Assembly (NCBI GenBank): GCA_947174735.1
Contig: CAMWKC010000068.1
Location: 1 to 9,493 of the forward strand
Length of the DNA stretch: 9,493 bases
Direction: 5' to 3'
DNA from: an uncultured Porphyromonadaceae bacterium
Lineage (GTDB): Bacteria; Bacteroidota; Bacteroidia; Bacteroidales; Muribaculaceae
Part shown: positions 1 to 6,045 of the stretch, piece after piece
Numbering within the stretch: position 1 is the stretch's first letter
Layout: every line of letters begins with the position of its first letter
Position numbers and translations under genes: made by a program
Notes under the pieces: generated by a model
The model's database searches: none
What the model was told of the DNA's origin: nothing
What the model saw: only the letters and a program-made list of their open reading frames with translations

Positions 1-45
1 GTGGAGGCATAGGTGGGGTTGGGAAAAGGGGTGGAGCAGGCGGAT

Positions 46-76
46 TTTGAGATTATGCAGATTAGTTGTAACTTTG
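46..76 (+). promoter_or_regulatory. Bacteroidota-type sigma-ABfr promoter for the helicase operon
   Basis: A -33 box TTTG lies at 46-49 and a -7 box TAACTTTG at 69-76, separated by exactly 19 bp. This fits the known Bacteroides consensus (TTTG, 19-21 bp, TAnnTTTG) at every defined position. Transcription would start near 82-86, giving a leader of about 45 nt, and the first ATG in that leader is the helicase start at 128. No Shine-Dalgarno sequence is visible before that ATG, as is usual in this phylum. The match is read directly from the sequence; activity is inferred. Confidence 0.72.
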
Positions 77-127
77 CTGAATCAAGCAGATTTACTGAAA
101 TAGATACAATCACTTAAGTGCAACAAT

Positions 128-2623
128 ATGAATCACGAAGATAACCCACAGCTTGCTCTTGCCCGAAGTCTTATGGAGGATACGGGTGCTAATCTGTTTC
201 TGACCGGGAAGGCCGGAACAGGCAAGACTACGTTTCTACGCGACTTCAGGAACAGTACGTCGAAGAGAGTAGTAGTTGTTGCACCTACGGGTATAGCAGC
301 TATCAATGCCGGTGGTGTGACGATTCATTCGTTTTTTCAGTTATCGTTTTCACCTTATGTTCCGGGTGCATCGCTGAGCGGTGAAAGGCGGCGTTATGAT
401 CGGTTCTCACGTGAGAAATTGCGTGTGATAAGAAGTATGGATGTGCTGGTGATAGATGAGATGAGTATGGTGCGTGCGGATCTGCTTGATGCCATTGATG
501 CTGTTCTAAGACGTCATCGCGATCCGACACGTTGCTTCGGCGGTGTGCAACTGCTTATGATAGGCGACCTGCAGCAGCTTGCTCCGGTAGTAAAAGATGA
601 TGAGGCTGAATTGCTAAGACAGTATTATCCGAGCAATTACTTTTTCGATAGCCATGCTTTGCGACAGGCCGGTTATGAGACAGTAGAGCTTGAAAAGGTA
701 TATCGTCAGAAGGATAAGGAATTTCTTGAACTGCTTAATAGAATACGCACGAATACTGCCGATTATAATGTATTGAACCGTCTTAACCACCGTTATATTG
801 CCGACTTTAATCCTCCTGCCGAGGCAGGATACATACGTCTTACTACACATAATCGTCTTGCCCACGATATTAACGACCGAGAACTCGGCCGACTGGTTAC
901 ACCATCTTTCACTTTCGAGGCACTGGTCTCAGGTGACTTTCCTGAAAGCTCCTATCCGGCTGAACGTATGTTGACCCTGAAAAATGGTGCACAAGTTATG
1001 TTTATCAAAAATGACAGTACGGCACACCGCTATTATAACGGTATGATAGGTAAGGTAACGGCTATAAACAATGCAGGAATACAAGTAAGACCTATAGACG
1101 GGGGAGATGTAATAGATGTGAGTCCGGAGGAGTGGGAAAACAACCGTTATACTATTGATGCTGAAACCAGAGCTATTACTGAAGAAGTAACCGGCACATT
1201 CAGTCAGTATCCGCTGCGTCTCGCATGGGCCATCACTATACATAAAAGTCAGGGGCTGACATTTGACCGGGCTATCATTGATGCCACTTCGTCGTTTGCT
1301 CACGGACAGACATACGTAGCTTTGAGCCGCTGCCGTACTCTCGACGGCCTTGTGCTTGAACGGCCACTTGGGGTAACATCAATTATCAGTGATGCCACAG
1401 TATCTGATTTTGTAAACGATTGTGCCTGTCATGCACCTGACGAGAACCGAATCATACAGTTGCGTCAGGTATATACTATGTCACTATTAAATGAACTCTT
1501 CGGTATGAGACGCCTGCGTATGGCCTTCGAAGGTGTACAAAGGGTACTGAAAGAGTCAATGCAAAACACATATCCTCAGCTTTTAGCTGAATGGGACCGA
1601 ACGGCTCACCGACTTAATGATGATATCGATAAAGTGGCTCAGCGATTTCTGAGTCAGTGTCAGAATATACTTAGTTCTGGAGCTGAGGGATGTATGGAGT
1701 TTCTTGAAAGTCGTGTAAAGGCAGCCTCCGGATATTTTAGTAAGATAACAGAGGAATTTCTTGAGTTGTTAAGCCGTACTCCTGTTAACCCTGATAATCG
1801 TGAGATGCGTAATCGTCTTGTGCAGCGTCGTGATGAACTCAATGAGATTTTGAGTGTGAAACATGTTCTTTTTACTGCTTTCGAAGGTAATATACCCTTT
1901 TCGGCATCAGAGTTTCTGCGTCTTAAAGCCAAGGCAGTACTTGACCTTGAAGGTGGAAAAACATTGAAGACAAAATCTAAGAGCACTATCATCAAGTCAG
2001 CTGTACTGCGTCGTGAACCGGAAGATATAATACCCGATGAGGTAAAAAATCAGGTACTGTTTAAGGAACTACTGACATGGCGTCACAATAAGGTCAATGA
2101 ATCCGGTATTACTGCCAGTCGTATTATGTCAACAGCTAATCTTGTCCGATTAGCCAATAATCCGCCAGGCAATGTACGTGCTCTAAGTATGCTTAAAGGA
2201 TTCGGTGGGCGCAAGACAGAGCTTTACGGTAAGGAACTCGTGGCTATAACACGGCGTTATGTGCCTGAATCGGAACATAGAGACGATGACCCTGAGGCAA
2301 ACCGGCCTGTGAGCAAGTTACCTTCGTGGCAACTGACTATGCAGCTTTTTGAACAGGGATATAGTGTCGAAGCCATAGCTGAACATCGTCTTTTAGCTAA
2401 ATCCACTATATCCGGTCATCTTGCACAAGCTGTGGTGGAAGGAGTGTTACCTATTGAACGGGTAGTCAGTGCAGAACGTGTGGAAGCGCTTGTAGCCGAG
2501 TTCCGTGCTTCGGAAGATCCGGAGGCTACACAATCTCTATACGAACGTCTGAGTCAGAAATATAGCTCTACAGAAATAACCGTAGTGCGCCGATGGCTTA
2601 ATGCAGGAGCCGGCGATTTATGA
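128..2623 (+). CDS. Pif1/RecD-like superfamily 1 DNA helicase with HRDC and C-terminal helix-turn-helix domains
   Basis: This is an ATP-dependent DNA helicase, expected to move 5'-3' like other Pif1/RecD2-type superfamily 1B enzymes and to act in DNA repair or replication-fork maintenance in the cytoplasm. The helicase motifs are intact and in order: Walker A GKAGTGKTT (residues 27-35), motif Ia VAPTGIAAINAGG (51-63), Walker B VIDEMSMV (108-115), motif III GDLQQLAPV (146-154), motif IV VYRQ (191-194), motif V ITIHKSQGLTFD (369-380) and motif VI YVALSRCR (396-403). Residues 440-640 are charged and probably helical, with no motif I recognise. Residues about 644-711 resemble an HRDC domain, including the loop LKGFGGRKTELYG. 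Residues about 731-826 resemble the helix-turn-helix domain often found at the end of such Bacteroidota proteins and of RecQ. The ATG at 128 is the first in the predicted leader and lies just ahead of the helicase core. Two exporter genes follow on the same strand. The exact DNA substrate cannot be read from the sequence. Confidence 0.93.
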   Translation: MNHEDNPQLALARSLMEDTGANLFLTGKAGTGKTTFLRDFRNSTSKRVVVVAPTGIAAINAGGVTIHSFFQLSFSPYVPGASLSGERRRYDRFSREKLRVIRSMDVLVIDEMSMVRADLLDAIDAVLRRHRDPTRCFGGVQLLMIGDLQQLAPVVKDDEAELLRQYYPSNYFFDSHALRQAGYETVELEKVYRQKDKEFLELLNRIRTNTADYNVLNRLNHRYIADFNPPAEAGYIRLTTHNRLAHDINDRELGRLVTPSFTFEALVSGDFPESSYPAERMLTLKNGAQVMFIKNDSTAHRYYNGMIGKVTAINNAGIQVRPIDGGDVIDVSPEEWENNRYTIDAETRAITEEVTGTFSQYPLRLAWAITIHKSQGLTFDRAIIDATSSFAHGQTYVALSRCRTLDGLVLERPLGVTSIISDATVSDFVNDCACHAPDENRIIQLRQVYTMSLLNELFGMRRLRMAFEGVQRVLKESMQNTYPQLLAEWDRTAHRLNDDIDKVAQRFLSQCQNILSSGAEGCMEFLESRVKAASGYFSKITEEFLELLSRTPVNPDNREMRNRLVQRRDELNEILSVKHVLFTAFEGNIPFSASEFLRLKAKAVLDLEGGKTLKTKSKSTIIKSAVLRREPEDIIPDEVKNQVLFKELLTWRHNKVNESGITASRIMSTANLVRLANNPPGNVRALSMLKGFGGRKTELYGKELVAITRRYVPESEHRDDDPEANRPVSKLPSWQLTMQLFEQGYSVEAIAEHRLLAKSTISGHLAQAVVEGVLPIERVVSAERVEALVAEFRASEDPEATQSLYERLSQKYSSTEITVVRRWLNAGAGDL

Positions 2624-2642
2624 TATAATCCGTCTATCTCTT

Positions 2643-3461
2643 ATGAATCCTAATCATTATAATAGCAGTACAGCAGATAGAACTGACACGGAACACCTGA
2701 ATTTAGGTGAAGTATGCCGTTTTCTGACCGAATATGCTGCCTGCCTTTTAGCTTGTGGTGCTACCTGTACACGTATTACCCGCAATGTAGGCCGTATGGC
2801 AGATATAGCCGGTGTCGAGGCTGACATCATAATTCTTCCCTCGCACATGTCGATAACACTAAGTGATCCCCGCGACGGCCGGACATTTCATTATACCAGT
2901 AGTCTGGCCAACGTACCGGTAAGTTTCAATATCAACACGCAGTTGAGTAAACTCAGCTGGAAGGTAGCAGAGAGACGGGTGAATTTTGCCGAAGCCCGTC
3001 AACTGTTTGAGCGTATTAAAGAAGCTCCTCGCATTAATCAGTGGACACTGGCATTGTTGGTATCGGTCGCCAACGCTTCGTTCTGCCGTCTGTTTGGCGG
3101 TGACCCTATGGCTATGGCGATAGTCGCTGTTGCTACTATGGCAGGTTACAGTCTGAAACTTTTACTTCTCAGCCGACATGTCGATATAAAACTTATAGTG
3201 ATAGCTTGTGCTTTTCTCTCAGCTCTGATTTCATGTGTCGGTTATGTGACGGGCTGTACTTCTACTCCTGATATAGCTGTGGGTACAAGTGTGCTTTATC
3301 TTATACCCGGCATACCCTATATAAACAGTGTCAGTGATCTTTTGAGTTCCCACTATCTGAGCGGCTATAGCCGTCTGGCACATGCTCTTGTGCTGACCGG
3401 CTGTATAGCATTGGGAATGACTGTGGCTGTTATGCTGATGCACATACAGGTAATACCGTAA
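2643..3461 (+). CDS. Threonine/serine exporter, N-terminal (ThrE/DUF1212) half
   Basis: This is the larger half of a split ThrE-type exporter, an inner-membrane carrier that in characterised relatives exports threonine and serine. The soluble first part carries the family signature LLACGATCTRITRNVGRMAD (residues 35-54 from the chosen start), followed by strands such as ADIIILPSHMSITL. The second part has about five hydrophobic segments, roughly at residues 134-152, 155-172, 182-202, 212-228 and 245-268, with the family-like stretch LIPGIPYINSVSDLLSSHYL in the loop region. I prefer the ATG at 2643 (272 residues), which leaves 19 bp after the helicase stop. The in-frame ATG at 2601 adds 14 residues outside the family homology and would overlap the helicase gene by 23 bp. 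Neither start has a clear ribosome-binding site. The small partner half follows after 4 bp, so the two almost certainly form one transporter. Substrate is inferred from the family. Confidence 0.88.
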   Translation: MNPNHYNSSTADRTDTEHLNLGEVCRFLTEYAACLLACGATCTRITRNVGRMADIAGVEADIIILPSHMSITLSDPRDGRTFHYTSSLANVPVSFNINTQLSKLSWKVAERRVNFAEARQLFERIKEAPRINQWTLALLVSVANASFCRLFGGDPMAMAIVAVATMAGYSLKLLLLSRHVDIKLIVIACAFLSALISCVGYVTGCTSTPDIAVGTSVLYLIPGIPYINSVSDLLSSHYLSGYSRLAHALVLTGCIALGMTVAVMLMHIQVIP

Positions 3462-3465
3462 TGTT

Positions 3466-3951
3466 ATGAATGTATTGCTCGGAATATTACAAGACGGTCT
3501 TTTTGCCGCTATAGCCGGTGTCGGTTTTGCTGCTATAAGCAATCCTCCTCGGGTTGCTTATAAATACTGTGCACTATTGGCTGCTATAGGTCATATAGGA
3601 CGTTACTGTCTTATGACTTTCGCCGGTTTCAGCCTTGTGTTTGCTTCGTTAGCCGGAGCTTTTCTTGTCGGGTTGTTAGCGGTATTCATTGCTCCGAGAG
3701 TAAAATGTCCGCCTGAGGTATTCAGCTATCCGGCTTTGCTACCTATGATACCGGGTCTTTATGCCTATCGTACTTTGCAGGCTTTTATGCTGGCATTGTC
3801 GGCAAATGGCGAAGAGGAATTCGGACATTATTTCTATCTGATAGAATTTAACGGCCTGACTTGTCTGTTTGTGGTGCTTGGTATGGTAGTCGGACAGCTG
3901 ATACCGATTATGATGTTTAAGCGTGTGGCTTATACCAGCACGAGGGATTGA
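3466..3951 (+). CDS. Threonine/serine exporter, C-terminal (ThrE_2/DUF3815) half
   Basis: This 161-residue membrane protein matches the small second half of split ThrE exporters, which in Corynebacterium is fused to the first half in one polypeptide. Hydrophobic segments appear at about residues 4-22, 34-54, 56-77, 88-108 and 127-150. Family-like features are FAAISNPPR near the start, HIGRY after the second segment, and PALLPMIPGLYAYR (89-102), which parallels the LIPGIPY stretch of the first half and suggests related folds. It begins 4 bp after the upstream stop, indicating co-translation and a two-subunit complex. The last base of its TGA stop is also the first base of the 9-bp repeat array that follows, so the array begins exactly where coding ends. 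Nothing in it is truncated. Confidence 0.88.
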   Translation: MNVLLGILQDGLFAAIAGVGFAAISNPPRVAYKYCALLAAIGHIGRYCLMTFAGFSLVFASLAGAFLVGLLAVFIAPRVKCPPEVFSYPALLPMIPGLYAYRTLQAFMLALSANGEEEFGHYFYLIEFNGLTCLFVVLGMVVGQLIPIMMFKRVAYTSTRD

Positions 3952-4094
3952 GTCGGAGTTATCGGAGTTATCGGAGCTATCGGAGTAATCGGAGCTGTCG
4001 GAGTTATCTGAGTTTTCGGATAATTCGGATAGCTCCGATAACTCCGATAGCTCCGATAACTCCGATAGCTCCGACTACTCCGATAACTCCGACT
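3951..4094. repeat. Sixteen-unit 9-bp repeat array forming a 63-bp inverted repeat between convergent genes
   Basis: The 144 bp divide exactly into sixteen 9-mers related to TATCGGAGT or TATCGGAGC. Nine run forward (3951-4031) and seven are reverse complements (4032-4094). The seven outer forward units (3951-4013) pair in order with the seven reverse units: 57 of 63 positions are Watson-Crick pairs, two more are G-U in RNA and four are mismatches. The last base of the units alternates T,T,C,T,C,T,T in the left arm and T,T,C,T,C,T,C in the right arm read outward-in, so the arms match in order, not just by composition. The loop would be 4014-4031, made of two diverged forward units. It starts on a stop codon's last base and ends 5 bp before the opposing stop. 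A two-way transcription terminator or barrier is the likeliest role, though there is no T-tract. The open reading frame through it is a by-product of the 9-bp period. Confidence 0.93.
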
Positions 4095-4099
4095 AACTA

Positions 4100-5407
4100 T
4101 TACTTCAGCACAGGAGTAAGGCGCGGACGCATGGTCGGAACAGTGCCGAGCTGGCGTTTCTCTGTCGGTATAAGGCGTGCGCGTATCTTCTGTGAAGGAG
4201 CAGCGGGAGCAGCAGCCTGTTCAGCTACAGCATCAGGTGTGGTGAAGAAGAGTTCGCTGACACTACCCCATTCGCCATTGACATTCTTGGCAGCTGCCAG
4301 GGCAACGCAACTTGTCTGCGGGTCAATCTGGAAGTCGGTAGTCAGAGTCTCGAAGAAGAACCAGTTGGCTGTAGGCATCCATGGGTCGCTGCAAAGTTCA
4401 GCCAAGATGTCCTCTTTACTCTCTTCATAGATTTCGGTACGGTAAACACCTACACGGAAGCAGCTTGCCTGGTCGTTGGGAGTGAAGGTGATAAATTGGC
4501 TGGGTTTCATTTCGCCCCACCATTCAGTAAGCATATAATCGCCGAGAGTGATTGAAACAGTAGCCTCACCAGGACCACCGAGTGCTGTGGTTGATACCTC
4601 ATATACCTCGTAGGGAGCAAAATTGCCGTTGACATCAAGCATAGCTACGAATACCTCATATTCGGTATTAGGGGGCATTCCGGTCCATGTCTTGGTAGCC
4701 TGTGCGGTCTCTTCAAGGCCCCACTGCTGAATCATCTGGCTGAAATTGGTGAAGCCGAACATCGGTGCGAACATCTCGTACTGCGACTGCAGAGTGCCTT
4801 TTTCACCAGCTACACAGTAATAAGCAGTCACATCCTCGTTGGGAGTGAAAGTCATGGTGAATGAAGTCAGTGTAGTTTCGTCGATAACAGCTTCTACATG
4901 AGGATTACCTACAATCTCGGGAGCATCAGTGTGAAAGAACACTTTGTCTACATCACATTCGCAGCCGTAACGGTCTATACCTACAGTCATCACAGCGTAT
5001 TCGGTATCGGGATTAAGTTCAATACCGGTAAGCTGAGCACCGCTGAAATCCTGATAATATATGTCGGAAGTGTAGCGGTTAATATAAGCTATGGCCTGAA
5101 GGTCGCTGGTAAGCTGACTGGCTATAACGCCGGGAATCACTGTAATCTTGAAACCTTCGCAAGCCTCGGTACGGGTAATTGAGAGGTCAAGCACATCGAG
5201 GTCGAAACCGTCAAGGTCAATTTTGGCAGCTACTTCACCTTCGACGTAGCCGAATCTGATGTCATTCACACGGTCAAGCACATAACCGGTGTAGCTACCC
5301 AGTTCGTTGGTGACCAATATACGGTTAGGAACAGTTTCTTCTGTCTGAGCCAACACAGGAGCGGCAGCGGTGAGAAGAGAAGCGAGAAGTATCGGGAATC
5401 GTTTCAT
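4100..5407 (-). CDS. Exported protein with three fibronectin type III-like repeats
   Basis: I do not recognise a specific family. Residues 1-21 form a signal peptide (MKRFPILLASLLTAAAPVLA then Q) with a likely cut near residue 20-21 and no lipobox cysteine, so the protein should reach the periplasm or cell surface. Residues 28-53 (ILVTNELGSYTGY, then VNDIRFG) resemble a short module common at the start of exported Bacteroidales proteins. Three loosely repeated beta domains follow, at about 62-162, 170-275 and 282-390. Each has a strand like FKITVIPG, FTMTFTPNE or FITFTPND near its start and ends in a strand like KVFFHTDAP, YEVSTTA or LFFTTPDA. Residues 391-404 are rich in Ala and Pro, and the last 30 residues are basic without a sorting motif I can name. 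The start codon overlaps the stop of the preceding type IX-like gene (ATGA), indicating coupled translation. Role unknown; adhesion or glycan binding would be a guess. Confidence 0.8.
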   Translation of the reverse strand: MKRFPILLASLLTAAAPVLAQTEETVPNRILVTNELGSYTGYVLDRVNDIRFGYVEGEVAAKIDLDGFDLDVLDLSITRTEACEGFKITVIPGVIASQLTSDLQAIAYINRYTSDIYYQDFSGAQLTGIELNPDTEYAVMTVGIDRYGCECDVDKVFFHTDAPEIVGNPHVEAVIDETTLTSFTMTFTPNEDVTAYYCVAGEKGTLQSQYEMFAPMFGFTNFSQMIQQWGLEETAQATKTWTGMPPNTEYEVFVAMLDVNGNFAPYEVYEVSTTALGGPGEATVSITLGDYMLTEWWGEMKPSQFITFTPNDQASCFRVGVYRTEIYEESKEDILAELCSDPWMPTANWFFFETLTTDFQIDPQTSCVALAAAKNVNGEWGSVSELFFTTPDAVAEQAAAPAAPSQKIRARLIPTEKRQLGTVPTMRPRLTPVLK

Positions 5408-5892
5408 TTCTTGATAAATTTAAAGGTGGTCTTATCGACAGTTACAAAATAAATGCCGGGAGTAAGGTCGGCTACATTCACAGTTTCACCCTGCCAGTTA
5501 TGCAGACGCATACGGACAGTGCCGTCGAGAGCAGTTACGCACAGTGAGGCTGCCTCGGGGAGGGAGCCTGCAAACACAAGTTTATCTACAACGGGATTTG
5601 ACACCAGACGCAGTGCTGAGGCTTTTACAGTCTCAACGGCAACGTTAGAATCTAATTTGAAGGTGATGTTCGATACTGACAGAAGGGGTGTGGAGCTGAC
5701 AAGCGTACCATCTTTGTAGACCTCAACGTTGCCATCTACAAAGCGTATGGTGCTTTCAAGATTGACAGCCGTCTCAGTTACAGTCCCTCCATCCGCATCG
5801 GAGCACACCGCATACAGCTCGTCGGCAGCACGTAGGCTACCGGAACCAAGCAGGGCAATGCCGAGCAATAGAGAAATAGCTTTCATAGACAT
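5404..5892 (-). CDS. Small exported protein with a Por/type IX secretion C-terminal sorting domain
   Basis: The 162-residue product has a signal peptide (residues 1-23, ending SLRA before ADELYAV). A short region at 25-80 contains STIRFVDGNVEVYKDGT and LLSVSNITF, a pattern frequent in small exported Bacteroidales proteins. A C-terminal domain at about 93-162 matches type IX secretion sorting domains in layout: a SNPVVDKL opening, a GTVRMRL strand, GETVNVADLTPGIYFVTV, and a terminal TFKFIKK. In that system the domain directs passage through the outer membrane and is usually removed. Here only about 70 residues of mature passenger precede it, which is very short for a secreted cargo. ATGs occur at 5892 and 5886 in frame; both leave a complete signal peptide and I keep the longer. 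The next gene overlaps by 4 bp (ATGA). Export is well supported; use of the type IX pathway depends on machinery not visible here. Confidence 0.82.
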   Translation of the reverse strand: MSMKAISLLLGIALLGSGSLRAADELYAVCSDADGGTVTETAVNLESTIRFVDGNVEVYKDGTLVSSTPLLSVSNITFKLDSNVAVETVKASALRLVSNPVVDKLVFAGSLPEAASLCVTALDGTVRMRLHNWQGETVNVADLTPGIYFVTVDKTTFKFIKK

Positions 5893-5927
5893 TGGGTTTA
5901 TGGAAATTATCTGATGAACACTCGTAA

Positions 5928-5960
5928 CAAATAAAATTTGCCATGAGTGTACATGGCAAA
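5928..5960 (-). promoter_or_regulatory. Candidate promoter for the two exported-protein genes
   Basis: On the minus strand a TTTG at 5960-5957 is followed after 21 bp by TTTATTTG at 5935-5928, seven of eight positions like the Bacteroides -7 box TAnnTTTG. Transcription would begin near 5922, about 30 nt before the ATG at 5892. An alternative -7 box, TAAATTTG at 5964-5957, fits the consensus perfectly but has no TTTG at the right distance upstream. Both readings lie on the inverted repeat at 5934-5963. A promoter somewhere here is expected because the cytochrome gene upstream ends 153 bp away. Confidence 0.4.
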
Positions 5961-5963
5961 TTT
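5934..5963 (-). terminator. Perfect 12-bp inverted repeat, possible terminator of the cytochrome operon or operator
   Basis: The arms AAATTTGCCATG (5934-5945) and CATGGCAAATTT (5952-5963) are exact reverse complements around a 6-nt loop (5946-5951). In the minus direction the hairpin is followed by TATTTGTT, modestly T-rich, and lies 83 bp past the stop of the cytochrome synthetase gene, which suits intrinsic termination. The plus side is followed by A-rich DNA. Because the repeat also spans the candidate promoter of the next gene, a repressor-binding site is an equally serious option. The stem is certain; the role is not. Confidence 0.5.
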
Positions 5964-6045
5964 AGATATAAAAATAAATAAAATTAGGTTATCAGTACTT
6001 AAAAAGTGTTAAAATAAAAAGGAAATCCCACTGTTATATACTGTT

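Noticed and set aside
929..1303. Minus-strand frame of 124 codons inside the helicase gene
   Set aside because: It lies opposite the helicase motif region, which is strongly conserved in the plus frame, and its product shows no recognisable domain.
2601..2642. ATG at 2601 as the start of the ThrE N-terminal gene
   Set aside because: Not excluded, but it adds 14 residues unlike the family and overlaps the helicase end; the ATG at 2643 gives a cleaner start.
3951..4094. The array as a CRISPR
   Set aside because: Units are 9 bp with no spacers, half are inverted, and no cas genes are nearby.
3948..4430. Plus-strand 160-codon open frame beginning with repeated Arg-Ser-Tyr and then Ile-Ala-Pro/Ile-Thr-Pro residues
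   Set aside because: The repetitive half is the 9-bp array read as codons (9 is a multiple of 3, so frames stay open), and the rest is antisense to the well-supported exported-protein gene. No protein-like character or start signal.
4898..5182. Plus-strand frame opposite the fibronectin-like gene
   Set aside because: Antisense shadow of a gene with signal peptide and repeat structure; no promoter or family resemblance.
6001..6022. T-rich minus-strand stretch after the CcsBA stop as an intrinsic terminator
   Set aside because: The T-runs are present but I see no stem longer than about 4 bp before them; the 12-bp repeat at 5934-5963 is the better candidate.
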